DNA of 64,000 bases from CBDUQN01 sp965369375 (GTDB taxonomy: Bacteria > Krumholzibacteriota > Krumholzibacteriia > Krumholzibacteriales > Krumholzibacteriaceae): contig CBDUQN010000006.1 of assembly GCA_965369375.1 (NCBI GenBank), positions 1 to 64,000 of the forward strand. Direction: 5' to 3'. Below the pieces are notes generated by a model. The model was not told where the DNA came from and made no database searches. It was given only the letters and a program-made list of their open reading frames with translations. Positions within the stretch are counted from its first letter, which is position 1. Every line of letters starts with the position of its first letter. Below are positions 9,181 through 18,227 of the stretch, piece after piece. The translations under genes and the position numbers were made by a program.

Positions 9181-9273
9181 AGTTACGAAGGTTTGAGGCC
9201 GGCGCTCTCGCAGCTCAACGCCATGATTCAGCGCCAAAAGGCGGAGGCCGGAGTTCCCGTTACCATCAAGTGA
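9181..9273 (+). pseudogene. Possible remnant of the 3' end of a gene
   Basis: One frame is open from 9181 to a TGA at 9271-9273 and encodes a helical-looking tail (RPALSQLNAMIQRQKAEAG then VPVTIK). Its codon use and GC content resemble real genes, unlike the AT-rich sequence immediately before it. There is no plausible start codon with a ribosome site. I read it as a leftover C-terminus of a deleted gene; I cannot name the family. Confidence 0.35.
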
Positions 9274-9341
9274 ATGATCCGATTTTCTCAACGGGTAACA
9301 CAATCTTTCATTTTACATAGGTCGTTAAAGGAGTGCGTCGT

Positions 9342-10214
9342 ATGGTAAAAAACAGCCCTTCGAAAATGGCGATTTTCTTCGCTGTCGTTCTTGCCCTTGT
9401 TTGTTTCTCCGCGGTACTCTCGGCCCAGGAGGGTGAGGAAGTTGTGGAGGCGCCGGCCGCGGTTGAGCTGACCGCTCAGTCCGAGCTCGATTCTCTCTCG
9501 ATGGCGCGGGGAGATTCCATGGCCACGGCGAGAAAGATCGCGAACATGATCGAACGCAAGAAACTGGGATGGTTTTATAACCTGAAACACAGCGGAGTCG
9601 GAGAAAAATTCGTGCAGGGTGGAACCTTCATGTGGCTTCTCCTTTTTGCATCGGTTGTAGCCGTTATTTTCATAATCGAAAGACTTTTCACGCTCTTTAG
9701 AGCGCGAATCAACGTGAAGAACCTCATGGGCAGTATCATCAAGACCATGCACACGGAAGGCGTTGATGCAGCGTTGGGTGTCTGCGAGAGAACGAGGGGG
9801 CCGATCGCGGCGATTCTCCATTCGGGACTCCTGCGTGCCGGTCGCGGACCTGACGCTGTAAAGGAAGCGATCGAAACTGCGGGCAGTATCGAAACGTCGT
9901 TCCTCGAGCGCGGGCTCGTAGCGATTGCGACGGTAGCGAGTGTGGCGCCGCTCCTCGGGTTCCTCGGAACGGTATCCGGGATGATCAGCGCGTTCGCGGC
10001 TATCGCCGCCGCCGAGCAGGTGAGTGCCAAGGTAGTGGCATCGGGTATCGAGGAAGCGCTCATCACGACAGCGACGGGTCTCATGATCGCTATTCCCGCC
10101 AGCATCGCGTATTCATTCTTCGTCTCACAGATCGATCGTTTCGTTCTCGAGATGGAGGAGGCATCAGCCGAGCTGGTCAATGAGCTCATCGAACTCGAAC
10201 ATGGCCGGCGCTAA
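9342..10214 (+). CDS. exbB: ExbB/TolQ-type proton-channel protein with N-terminal periplasmic extension
   Basis: This 290-residue MotA/TolQ/ExbB protein is the proton-conducting subunit of a TonB energising complex in the inner membrane. Residues ~1-30 form a signal-peptide-like or first transmembrane segment, followed by an acidic extension (EGEEVVEAPAAVEL) and a charged region up to residue ~85. The canonical core then begins with the segment TFMWLLLFASVVAVIFIIERL. The conserved channel region VASVAPLLGFLGTVSGMISAFAAIA and the last segment ITTATGLMIAIPASIAYSFF are intact. The start is fixed by AAGGAG at 9328-9333 before the ATG at 9342. Two ExbD genes and tonB follow closely, so this is one operon. 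Confidence 0.92.
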   Translation: MVKNSPSKMAIFFAVVLALVCFSAVLSAQEGEEVVEAPAAVELTAQSELDSLSMARGDSMATARKIANMIERKKLGWFYNLKHSGVGEKFVQGGTFMWLLLFASVVAVIFIIERLFTLFRARINVKNLMGSIIKTMHTEGVDAALGVCERTRGPIAAILHSGLLRAGRGPDAVKEAIETAGSIETSFLERGLVAIATVASVAPLLGFLGTVSGMISAFAAIAAAEQVSAKVVASGIEEALITTATGLMIAIPASIAYSFFVSQIDRFVLEMEEASAELVNELIELEHGRR

Positions 10215-10235
10215 ATGAAGCGGAGTTATTGAGCG

Positions 10236-10646
10236 ATGATTAAGAAATCAAGTAAAGTCAGCTCCGATTTCAGCGCATCATCGATGTCTGACATAATTTT
10301 CCAGCTTCTCATTTTCTTTCTGGTGAGCACGATGTTCGCCGTCGAGAAGGGTCTTCCAATGGCCCTGCCGGGCAAGGCATCCAAGACGGTCAAGCTCAAA
10401 CGCGACAACGTACTGAATATTCAGGCGCACGAGAACGGCTCGATCGTCATACGCGGCACCGGTCCCGTGGATCTCAAGGATATCAAGGAAATCATCGAGC
10501 GCAAACTCACTCTGGAACCGAAACTCGTCGTCGTAGTCGAGACGCACCCCGACGCCGAGTACGGACTGATGATTGATATTCTCGACGAACTGAGACTCGC
10601 CAGCGCAACAAGAATATCGCTTCGATCAATGAAGCGCGCATTGTAG
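10236..10646 (+). CDS. exbD: ExbD/TolR biopolymer transport protein (first copy)
   Basis: This 136-residue protein has the ExbD layout: a short cytosolic N-terminus, one transmembrane helix (MSDIIFQLLIFFLVSTMF, about residues 18-35) preceded by the conserved region carrying the essential membrane Asp (D19), and a small periplasmic domain ending in LRLASATRISLRS. It partners the ExbB protein encoded 21 bases upstream. It differs substantially from the second ExbD at 10663, so the two could form a heteromeric complex or serve different receptors. Confidence 0.92.
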   Translation: MIKKSSKVSSDFSASSMSDIIFQLLIFFLVSTMFAVEKGLPMALPGKASKTVKLKRDNVLNIQAHENGSIVIRGTGPVDLKDIKEIIERKLTLEPKLVVVVETHPDAEYGLMIDILDELRLASATRISLRSMKRAL

Positions 10647-10662
10647 CAGGGAGAGCTCGAAT

Positions 10663-11070
10663 TTGAAGTTTAAAACAAGGCAAGGTGTTCTCCACGATAT
10701 TCCGACCGCATCGATGGCCGATATCGTTATGCTGCTCATCATCTTCTTCATGGTGACAACGATCTTCAAGATGGAGGAGGGACTCCCCATTACACTGCCT
10801 CGGGCGGAATCGGCAGCCGATCAGGAACGCGAGCGGCTCGTGCACATCTGGGCCGATCGCTGGGATCGGATAAGCATAAACGACAAGCTCGTGCGGATGG
10901 AGAACATACAGGTGATAATTGCTTCCCGGCTGGAAGAAAACAGGGGATTGATAGTAGCATTCAACATTGATCACAGGACGAGATATCAGCTGGTTTCCGA
11001 CATCATGGAGGAGCTCAAGGAAGCGAACGCCATCAACGTTTCCTTCACGTCGATATACGAGGAAGATTAG
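10663..11070 (+). CDS. exbD: ExbD/TolR biopolymer transport protein (second copy)
   Basis: This 135-residue ExbD homologue starts at a TTG (10663) with GGGAG at 10649-10653. The sequence MADIVMLLIIFFMVTTIFKMEEGLPITLPRA places the functional membrane Asp in the usual position, followed by a periplasmic domain ending INVSFTSIYEED. It lies 16 bases after the first ExbD and 25 bases before tonB. Tandem ExbD pairs with one ExbB are frequent in Bacteroidota-like TonB systems. Confidence 0.9.
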   Translation: MKFKTRQGVLHDIPTASMADIVMLLIIFFMVTTIFKMEEGLPITLPRAESAADQERERLVHIWADRWDRISINDKLVRMENIQVIIASRLEENRGLIVAFNIDHRTRYQLVSDIMEELKEANAINVSFTSIYEED

Positions 11071-11095
11071 CAGCGAGCCTTAAAGGGGAATCGGT

Positions 11096-11722
11096 GTGGC
11101 TCTTATAGCAGTCAAGAATGTAGAATTCAAGAAAGGCTACAGTAAATATGTGCGTAACGCCTTCTTTGGCGCGATTGTTATCCATTTCCTGATGTTCTAC
11201 TTTTCTCCGCCCTTCGAATTCAAACCGTACGTGCTTCGCGAGGAATACTTCGAGGCGATTGATCTGCCCTCGCAGTTCGATATACCGCCTCCACCCAAGG
11301 AAATCGCCCAGCCGGCGGTCCCCATCGAGGCCGCAGAGGGTGAGGAGGTTGATGACGAGGCGGAGATCGCCCCGACGAGCTTTGATCGAATAGAAGATGT
11401 TCCGCCACCCCCACCGCCGCCATCCGAGCAGGCACGGGAATTTTATGCCTTTGACGAGCCGCCGGTGCTGATCAAATATGTGAGTCCACGCTATCCCGAT
11501 CTCGCGCGGCAGGCTGGAATCGAGGGAACGGTGTTGCTCCGGGTCCTCGTTGGGGAGGACGGGAAGGTCGAGAACGTGTCGGTGATACAGTCGGATGTGA
11601 CGCCGGCGATGGAGCGGGCCGCGATAAAGGCCGTCAAGCAGTTTCTCTTCAAACCAGCGAAACAGAGAACCGTTCCCGTCAAGGCTAATATGGCGATTCC
11701 CGTCAGGTTCAAGCTGCATTAG
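11096..11722 (+). CDS. tonB: TonB energy transducer
   Basis: This 208-residue protein starts with a GTG. It has a single N-terminal membrane helix (AFFGAIVIHFLMFYF, about residues 22-38) and then a proline-rich linker (IPPPPKE ... VPPPPPPPSE) spanning the periplasm. The C-terminal TonB domain (PPVLIKYVSPRYPDLARQAG ... GKVENVSVI ... MAIPVRFKLH) touches the TonB box of receptors. It is the last gene of the exbB-exbD-exbD-tonB operon and is followed by a terminator. The receptor at 936 is the obvious nearby client. Confidence 0.93.
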   Translation: MALIAVKNVEFKKGYSKYVRNAFFGAIVIHFLMFYFSPPFEFKPYVLREEYFEAIDLPSQFDIPPPPKEIAQPAVPIEAAEGEEVDDEAEIAPTSFDRIEDVPPPPPPPSEQAREFYAFDEPPVLIKYVSPRYPDLARQAGIEGTVLLRVLVGEDGKVENVSVIQSDVTPAMERAAIKAVKQFLFKPAKQRTVPVKANMAIPVRFKLH

Positions 11723-11763
11723 CGCTCCCTCGTCGGATCGGCCCAATTGAATACTATTTTCAC

Positions 11764-11787
11764 CCGGCAACCGCCGGTTTTTCTTTT
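11764..11787 (+). terminator. Rho-independent terminator after tonB
   Basis: CCGGC (11764-11768) pairs with GCCGG (11773-11777) around an AACC loop, followed at once by TTTTTCTTTT. The stem is short but GC-rich and lies about 40 bases past the tonB stop codon. From here to the gene at 11970 the sequence is AT-rich; a TTGACG at 11898 may be a -35 element but I found no convincing -10. Confidence 0.7.
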
Positions 11788-11969
11788 AGTTAACCTCGTG
11801 GGACGGAAATCACCCCTTCATCCAGTTTAGGATTTTAATTGTCCCCCGATTGTGGTATTAAATAGGGGATTTTTTTATTGAAACTATAGGCCGATTCTTG
11901 ACGTATCAATCTTTGTAGCCACTTAAGATTGTAATAGGTTATCAGACCAGCTAACGAAAGGTTGTCACG

Positions 11970-13337
11970 ATGGAAAAGTCGCTGCGGCGTATCACCGTAT
12001 TAGTCGTTATAGCTGTATTTGTCATGCTCTTAGCGGCATCCACGGCCCGGCTCGGCGCGTCCGAATCGTCGGTGCTTTCGCTCGAGGAGTGTGTCGTCAT
12101 CGCTCTCGAGAACAATCCCGATATCGGTGTAGCCGATGAGCTGCTCAAGATGGAGGGCAACAATCTCCTCGCCAGCTACGGCGGTTTGCTGCCCAATTTC
12201 GGCCTGCAATTGGGCCTCGGACATCAGTTCTACGGACCGACGACTGTGGCGGTCGACGAGCGTGGGCGACCCATCCAGAGGCAGGGTTCCGATTTCGAGA
12301 ATTACTATTTCGGCATGTCCTCGAGCATTAATATCTTTGACGGCGGCCGGAGCATCAACAACATCAGATCCTCGATGAGAAGCAGGGACGCCGCACAACA
12401 GGATCTCAAGTACAGCAAGGATCTCGTAACGGCGCAGGTTATCAGGGCCTACTACAATTTCGTGCGGTACAAGATGCTCACCGTCGTGGCCAATGAGAGC
12501 ATGGAGCAGGCCAAGCAGAGTCTCGAGAGAACGGAGGCGCTGCTCGAGGTCGGTTCCGGCACGAGGGCCGACGTGCTCAAGGCGCGCGTGAGGCATTCGA
12601 ATACAAAACTCACTCTGATCCAGGCGCGTAACGCGGTCGAGCTCTCGCGTGAGGATCTCGTTACCGTTCTCAACATCGGGCCGGATCGCGCGGTCGATGT
12701 CGACACATCACTCGTCATCGAACTGATCGATCCCGATCTCCGCTCCGAAATCAATTTTGGAATGTCGAACAGGGCGGATCTGAAAAGCCGCGACATAAGC
12801 CTGAAGGCCGCCGATGCCGATATCGCCTCCGCGAAGAGCGGGTGGATACCGCAGATCGGCGCGAACTTCAGCTACGGCTGGAGCGATAGAAAGCCTCCCG
12901 ACAATCTGAACTTTTTCGAGAATGAGTACACCTGGAGTTTGAGCGCCTACCTCAATTACAATCTTTTCGATCGCTTCGCAACGAGCTCGAATGTCGGCAG
13001 GGCGAAGGCCAATCGCCGAATAGCCGAGTACAATCTCGAGAAAGCGCGGCTCGTGGCGACGAGGGAGATAAAGGGGATCGTTTTCAATTTGCGGGAGGCG
13101 TGGGAGCGGATCTCCGTCGCAACCGAAACGGTCGAGCAGGCGCAGGAGGATGTGCGGCTCGCCGAAGAGCGGTACCGCGTCGGTGCGGGAACGATGCTCG
13201 AGACAATCGATGCCCAGGTGGCGCTGACGCAGGCGAAGGCCGACGTCATCCAGGCCAAATGCGATTACCTCATAGGCGTGGCGGATCTGAAGCGGGCCAC
13301 CGGTAAGAGAAGAGAATTAACCGACACCGGCTCATAG
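11970..13337 (+). CDS. TolC-family outer-membrane efflux protein
   Basis: This 455-residue TolC-type protein has a signal peptide (about residues 1-30, ending LGAS), then LSLEECVVIALENNPDIGVADELLKMEGNNLLASYGGLLP, the family's opening helix. Two OEP repeats follow, the second beginning near EINFGMSNRADLKSRDISLKAADADIASAKSGWIPQIGANFSY. It forms the outer-membrane trimeric duct of a tripartite efflux system. The next four genes supply ATPase, adaptor and two permeases, so this is a MacAB-TolC-like operon. ACGAAAGG about 12 bases upstream may serve as ribosome site. Confidence 0.92.
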   Translation: MEKSLRRITVLVVIAVFVMLLAASTARLGASESSVLSLEECVVIALENNPDIGVADELLKMEGNNLLASYGGLLPNFGLQLGLGHQFYGPTTVAVDERGRPIQRQGSDFENYYFGMSSSINIFDGGRSINNIRSSMRSRDAAQQDLKYSKDLVTAQVIRAYYNFVRYKMLTVVANESMEQAKQSLERTEALLEVGSGTRADVLKARVRHSNTKLTLIQARNAVELSREDLVTVLNIGPDRAVDVDTSLVIELIDPDLRSEINFGMSNRADLKSRDISLKAADADIASAKSGWIPQIGANFSYGWSDRKPPDNLNFFENEYTWSLSAYLNYNLFDRFATSSNVGRAKANRRIAEYNLEKARLVATREIKGIVFNLREAWERISVATETVEQAQEDVRLAEERYRVGAGTMLETIDAQVALTQAKADVIQAKCDYLIGVADLKRATGKRRELTDTGS

Positions 13338-13358
13338 CATCGCGGAGGGAAATATTCC

Positions 13359-14051
13359 ATGTTGATACAAGTTCAGGGAATCAAGAGGATTTACGAGGTC
13401 GGTATACAGAAGATCGAAGCGCTCGCCGGGGTGGATATAACGATTGATAAGAACGAGTATATCTCGATCATGGGACCCTCCGGTTCGGGCAAATCGACAT
13501 TCATGAATATTCTCGGGTGTCTCGATACTCCAACAGAGGGCACCTATTATCTCAACGAGCAGGAAGTGAGCAACCTCAGTGACGACGAGCTCGCGCGCAT
13601 CCGCAACAAGGAAATCGGGTTCGTCTTTCAGACCTTCAACCTGCTGCCGCGGGCGTCGGCACTTCAGAATGTCGAATTGCCGCTGATATATGCGGGCATG
13701 CGGGGGGACCGAAGGCGCAAGAGGGCGATGGAGGCTCTCGAAGCCGTAGGACTCGGCGACCGTGCGGTTCATCGCCCCAACGAGCTCTCGGGCGGGCAGC
13801 GGCAGCGCGTGGCGATCGCGAGGGCGCTCGTGAACCAGCCGTCGATCATTCTCGCCGATGAGCCCACCGGCAACCTCGACAGCCGCACCGGTGAAGAGAT
13901 CATGGTGATATTCGAAAAGATTCACGAGGCGGGCAACACGATCATCATCGTCACGCACGAGGAGTACATCGCCAATCATACGCAGCGTATCATCCGGCTT
14001 CTCGATGGAATGATCGAATCGGATACGAGTGCCGGGAAATCCGCTCATTGA
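13359..14051 (+). CDS. ABC transporter ATPase, MacB/LolD type
   Basis: This 230-residue ATPase has all motifs intact: Walker A GPSGSGKST at residues 39-47, signature LSGGQRQRVAIARAL, Walker B IILADEPTGNLD, and the switch histidine in IIIVTHEE. The sequence is of the MacB/LolD class that powers type VII (mechanotransmission) ABC systems. It is a stand-alone domain, unlike the fused ATPase of E. coli MacB. CGGAGGG lies 10 bases before the ATG. It sits between tolC and the HlyD-type adaptor and must serve the two permeases at 15439 and 16734. Confidence 0.94.
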   Translation: MLIQVQGIKRIYEVGIQKIEALAGVDITIDKNEYISIMGPSGSGKSTFMNILGCLDTPTEGTYYLNEQEVSNLSDDELARIRNKEIGFVFQTFNLLPRASALQNVELPLIYAGMRGDRRRKRAMEALEAVGLGDRAVHRPNELSGGQRQRVAIARALVNQPSIILADEPTGNLDSRTGEEIMVIFEKIHEAGNTIIIVTHEEYIANHTQRIIRLLDGMIESDTSAGKSAH

Positions 14052-14129
14052 TCCGTATAGAAAGACAATCCCAGCGGTTTGACAATACATACGTGCATCT
14101 CGTAACAGGGTGTCAGTCAGGGGGGAACA

Positions 14130-15383
14130 ATGGAAGAAAAACGAAGGAGATTCAAACCTAAGCACTGGATCTTGATCATCATCGTGGTTGTCCTCGCAGT
14201 TCTAGTATTGGTCAATATGCGGGCACGCCAGGGACGCGCGTTGCCCGTTCAGGTCGAGAAAGTCGAAAAACGGAACTTAAGGATGATCGTCTCCGCCTCG
14301 GGCAGCATACGGCCGAAACGGCAGGTCGACGTCAGCGCGAGCAACATCGGCAAGGTCACCCGTGTGGCGGTCGAGGAGGGCGATCGGGTCAAGAAGGGGC
14401 AATTTCTGCTTCAGATCGATCCGATTCGGCTCGAATCCGAAGTAACGCAGCTGCGGGCCATGCTCGAATCGGCCCGCGCCAACGAACGTCAGATGTTCGC
14501 TCAGGCACAGAAAGCGAAAAGTGATCTGGGGAGGACGGAGAAGCTCTTCGGCCAGGGATACCTCACCGACCAGGAAGTCGAGTCGGCGAAAACAAATTAC
14601 CAGGTGGCGGTGGCAAATCACGAAGCGGCCCGCTACCGGATCGAACAGAACAGGGCCCTGCTCGAGAGCGCCGAGCACAACCTCAAGGAAGTGACGATTG
14701 TCGCCGAGATGGACGGGATCGTGACGCGCCTCAATGTCGAGGAGGGCGAGATCGCAATCATGGGCACCCTCAACAATCTGGGAACGGTGCTCATGACCGT
14801 TGCCGATCTATCGACCATCGAGACGGAGGTGGAAGTTGACGAGACCGAAGTCGTCGATATCAACCTCGGGGACAAGGTCAAGATAACGCTCGACGCCTTT
14901 CCCGACACGTCATTCGCCGGGGAGGTGACCGAGATCGGCAACAGCCCGATCCTCTCGTCCGCGATCTCCGGCCAGCAGGGAGTCGACTTCAATGTGGTCA
15001 TAACGATTATCGATACTATTCCCAATGTGAGGCCCGGCTTGTCCGCCGACGCTGAGATCACCGTTGCAGCGGAGGACAGCGCATTGAGCATACCGATACA
15101 GAGCCTGACCGTGAGAAGAAGGAAAGATCTCAAGGACTTTGATAGCGCGGATACGACGAATGCCGGGGAAGGCGAGGAAGAGATAGAGGGTGTTTTCGTC
15201 GTCGACGGCGAGACGGCCCGTTTCAGGCCGGTCAGGGTCGGGATCACGAGTCAAAAGCACTTTCAGGTTATTACCGGCCTCGAGGACGGCGAGATGGTCG
15301 TCAGCGGCAACTACCGCGCAATCAGGGATCTCAAAGACGGGCAAATGGTCAAGGTTTCGAAGAAGAAGGGCAAAGAAAACTAA
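14130..15383 (+). CDS. HlyD/MacA-family periplasmic adaptor
   Basis: This 417-residue membrane-fusion protein has a cytosolic basic N-terminus, one membrane anchor (HWILIIIVVVLAVLVLVNM, about residues 12-30), and a split lipoyl domain (SASGSIRPKRQVDVSASNIGKVTRVAVEEGDRVKKGQFLLQID and VTIVAEMDGIVTRLNVEEGE). Between the lipoyl halves lies an alpha-helical hairpin. Beta-barrel and membrane-proximal domains follow (LDAFPDTSFAGEVTEIG ... VRPGLSADAEI). It bridges the inner-membrane permeases to the TolC protein. A long acidic insertion (FDSADTTNAGEGEEEIEG) interrupts the membrane-proximal domain near residues 335-352. Confidence 0.93.
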   Translation: MEEKRRRFKPKHWILIIIVVVLAVLVLVNMRARQGRALPVQVEKVEKRNLRMIVSASGSIRPKRQVDVSASNIGKVTRVAVEEGDRVKKGQFLLQIDPIRLESEVTQLRAMLESARANERQMFAQAQKAKSDLGRTEKLFGQGYLTDQEVESAKTNYQVAVANHEAARYRIEQNRALLESAEHNLKEVTIVAEMDGIVTRLNVEEGEIAIMGTLNNLGTVLMTVADLSTIETEVEVDETEVVDINLGDKVKITLDAFPDTSFAGEVTEIGNSPILSSAISGQQGVDFNVVITIIDTIPNVRPGLSADAEITVAAEDSALSIPIQSLTVRRRKDLKDFDSADTTNAGEGEEEIEGVFVVDGETARFRPVRVGITSQKHFQVITGLEDGEMVVSGNYRAIRDLKDGQMVKVSKKKGKEN

Positions 15384-15438
15384 CCGTCATTAATTCGCTT
15401 GTCGTACACCTGTCACGTCCCGCCCAGGGTTAGAACAG

Positions 15439-16665
15439 ATGTTGATTTTTCAGAGCATCCAGATCGCGTTTCACGCTCTCAAGGAGAACAGGCTCCGCAC
15501 CATTCTCACCTTGCTCGGCAACATTGTGGGGACGATGGCGATCATCGCGGTCGTTTCACTGATCGGCGGTATAGACAACTATGCCCGCGAGAGGGTGGCC
15601 GATGAGGGGAGCAACGTTTTCGATATAGAACGGGTAAATTTCTTCGAAGCGATAACCGATCTCGATGCGTTCCTCAAGGCGGTAAAGAGAAACAAGGTCA
15701 TAAAGCTCGACGATGTCGAGTACCTCAGAGAGTGGATACCGTCGGCATCATACATCGGGGCGACGATCAGCAGTGGAAACGACGTCAGTTTCGGCGATAA
15801 CTCGGCGAACGTCAACATACGGGGATGGTCCGAGGAAGTTCCCTTGATCGAGAAGGCCGATCTCTTCAGTGGAAGGCACGTCTCGCGACTCGATGTCCAG
15901 CGAAGCAGCGCCGTGGCCGTTATCGGGTGGGACGTGTTCCAACGCATATTCGACGGAAAGGATCCGATCGGCCGGAAATTGAAGATCGGGCGCAAGCACT
16001 ATCTCGTGATCGGCGTCGTAAAGGATCTCGGCACCTTATTCGGACAATCGCGAAGCCGTTTCGTCGTCATCCCGGTGACGACGTTTCTCAAGAACTACGG
16101 TTCACGCCGGTCGATCGATATCAAGGTGAAGGCCGCCGATATCAGGTTGCTCGATCAGGCGATCGACGAGGCGACGATGGCGATGCGGATCAGGCACAAG
16201 CTGCGTCCGACCGACGAGAACGATTTCGCCATCATCACCTCCGAACAGCTCATTTCGCTGTGGAAGAAGATCTCGAGCGCGATATTCATGGCGTTGACCT
16301 TCATCGCGGCGATCGCGCTCGTCATCGGGGGAATCGTTCTCATGAACATCATGCTCGTAGCGGTAACCGAGCGAACAAGGGAGATCGGGATACGCAAGGC
16401 GCTCGGGGCGAGGCGCTCTAATATCGTCTTTCAGTTCATGGTCGAGGCGGTTACGCTGTCCGTGATCGGGGGCATTATCGGTATCATGTCGGGTTTCACC
16501 ATTGCTTCGATTGTATCTATTCTATCACCCCTTCCCTATGTAATAGCCCCATGGTCGATTGCGGCGGGATTGATCGTTACCTTTATCATCGGTCTCGTTT
16601 TCGGGACATATCCGGCCAACAAGGCGGCGAAAATGGATCCCGTAGAGGCGCTTCATCATGCGTAA
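15439..16665 (+). CDS. MacB-like ABC transporter permease (first)
   Basis: This 408-residue permease has the FtsX/MacB plan: an N-terminal membrane helix (LLGNIVGTMAIIAVVSLIGG), a MacB periplasmic core domain of about 220 residues, and three C-terminal helices with the conserved NIMLVAVTERTREIGIRKALGARRSNI loop. It lacks an ATPase domain and would use the one at 13359. It has about the same length and motif order as the next gene, and the two probably form a heterodimer. Confidence 0.9.
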   Translation: MLIFQSIQIAFHALKENRLRTILTLLGNIVGTMAIIAVVSLIGGIDNYARERVADEGSNVFDIERVNFFEAITDLDAFLKAVKRNKVIKLDDVEYLREWIPSASYIGATISSGNDVSFGDNSANVNIRGWSEEVPLIEKADLFSGRHVSRLDVQRSSAVAVIGWDVFQRIFDGKDPIGRKLKIGRKHYLVIGVVKDLGTLFGQSRSRFVVIPVTTFLKNYGSRRSIDIKVKAADIRLLDQAIDEATMAMRIRHKLRPTDENDFAIITSEQLISLWKKISSAIFMALTFIAAIALVIGGIVLMNIMLVAVTERTREIGIRKALGARRSNIVFQFMVEAVTLSVIGGIIGIMSGFTIASIVSILSPLPYVIAPWSIAAGLIVTFIIGLVFGTYPANKAAKMDPVEALHHA

Positions 16666-16733
16666 CCGGCGTGCGCCTCTGGCGATCGAGTGAATTTGAA
16701 TGGTCGGAAACTTTAGCTCGGCGAGAGACTCGC

Positions 16734-18032
16734 ATGGATGAGAGAAACAAACATATCGACACCTCCAATTCGAAGGCTGGCGGTGACGACCGCTCCGCAG
16801 CCCAGGTATGGGGAGAGAACCTGAACCAGGCGCTCGTTGTCATCCGGGCGCACAAGATGCGCTCGGGGCTTCTCATCCTCGGTGTGGCGATAGGTGTTAC
16901 CGCGGTGCTCGCCATCGTGACCATCATGGCGGGCCTGTCGCGGAGGATCCGGGATGACTTTCTCTCCGCGAACAGGCCGTACATCGTCGTATCGAGGTTC
17001 GATCCGATGGAGGACAGTCCCGACCAGCGGGACCTGTTCAGGCGCAAGAAGCTCACCGACCTAGATGTGAAGGCGCTCGAGGAGTTCGGGGAGACGGTCG
17101 ACAAGATAGATTTCGAGATCGAATTGCGGGGGGGTCCGGTGATACTGCGCCGAAAGGGCGAGCGATCGAATTTCATCAGCGTCCTCGGCGCGACGCCCAA
17201 CCTGCTCTATATCCTGAGCCTCGATATGGGTGAGGGAAGGTTCTTTTCGAACTTCGAGATGGAGCGCAAGAGGAGGGTCGTCGTGCTCGGGTACGGTCCC
17301 GCGAAGGATCTTTTTCCAAACGAGGATCCGATCGGGAAGTTCGTCAGGATAAAGAACCACGAGTACCATGTCGTCGGCGCGCTGGAGTCGAGAAGGCATA
17401 TCATCGGCGCCATCGGAGACAACTTCGTCGTTATCCCGTATACGACGCTCGAGAAGGATCTCATGTCCAAGCGGGACGAGGCCCAGATTGTGATAACGGT
17501 CAAGCCGGAGTACACGCTCGAGGAATGCATGGAGGAGGTGATCTCGATACTGCGGGCGAGACGCGGAGTCGGGCCGGGTGAGGAGAACGATTTCTCGGCG
17601 ATGACTTCTGAGGCGTTCGCCGATATCCTCGCCAAGATCACGACCGGTATCGGGCTCGTGCTGATAGTCATATCGTCGATCGGGCTCATGGTCGGCGGGA
17701 TCGGCGTCATGAACATCATGCTCGTCTCCGTCACCGAGCGCACGAGAGAGGTTGGGATCAGGATGGCCATGGGCGCGCGGAGATCGGATATTCTCAAACA
17801 ATTTCTCATAGAGGCTTCAACGCTCACCGGCATCGGCGGCGGTGTGGGGATCTTGATGGGACTCCTCGTTGCCCGCGGCGTTTCGAACCTGATCGCATTT
17901 CCCTATGTCGTTCCCCTGGTCTGGATCGTCATCGCCTTCGTTTTTTCGGCGGCCATCGGTATCATTTTCGGCCTCTACCCGGCCAACCGGGCCGCCAGGA
18001 TGGACCCGATCGAAGCGCTTCACTACGAGTGA
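16734..18032 (+). CDS. MacB-like ABC transporter permease (second)
   Basis: This 432-residue paralogue of the preceding permease has an N-terminal helix after VIRAHKMRSGLLILGVAIGVTAVLAI, a MacB periplasmic core, and the loop NIMLVSVTERTREVGIRMAMGARRSDI near the C-terminus. The frame is open upstream into the previous gene (an ATG at 16551), but the ATG at 16734 leaves a 68-base gap and matches the family N-terminus after a ~35-residue polar cytosolic leader. It ends the efflux operon. Two different permeases with a single ATPase imply a heterodimeric transporter. Confidence 0.88.
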   Translation: MDERNKHIDTSNSKAGGDDRSAAQVWGENLNQALVVIRAHKMRSGLLILGVAIGVTAVLAIVTIMAGLSRRIRDDFLSANRPYIVVSRFDPMEDSPDQRDLFRRKKLTDLDVKALEEFGETVDKIDFEIELRGGPVILRRKGERSNFISVLGATPNLLYILSLDMGEGRFFSNFEMERKRRVVVLGYGPAKDLFPNEDPIGKFVRIKNHEYHVVGALESRRHIIGAIGDNFVVIPYTTLEKDLMSKRDEAQIVITVKPEYTLEECMEEVISILRARRGVGPGEENDFSAMTSEAFADILAKITTGIGLVLIVISSIGLMVGGIGVMNIMLVSVTERTREVGIRMAMGARRSDILKQFLIEASTLTGIGGGVGILMGLLVARGVSNLIAFPYVVPLVWIVIAFVFSAAIGIIFGLYPANRAARMDPIEALHYE

Positions 18033-18136
18033 CCCACACCGCTCGCGGAAATTTCACCCTCCCCCTCGACCCCTCCCAGGATTTTCGTGGATTTCGCGAG
18101 AATCCCCTCGGGAATATCGTGATTTTCCCAAAATTG

Positions 18137-18165
18137 TTGCCACAAGAGGCTGTTGGCACTATACT
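18137..18165 (+). promoter_or_regulatory. Probable promoter of the second GWxTD / dipeptide-transport operon
   Basis: TTGCCA at 18137-18142, a 17-bp spacer and TATACT at 18160-18165. It sits 62 bases before the ATG at 18228, in the 195-base gap after the efflux operon. I see no clear terminator in that gap. Confidence 0.6.
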
Positions 18166-18227
18166 TCGATTGTAACGCCGTCTCAAAAGGCTGACACGGA
18201 CCACGCAAACTTGTGGGTGCTCAATAG

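Noticed and set aside
16551..16733. Upstream extension of the second MacB-like permease
   Set aside because: It overlaps the end of the first permease in another frame and encodes no family-like sequence; the ATG at 16734 fits better.
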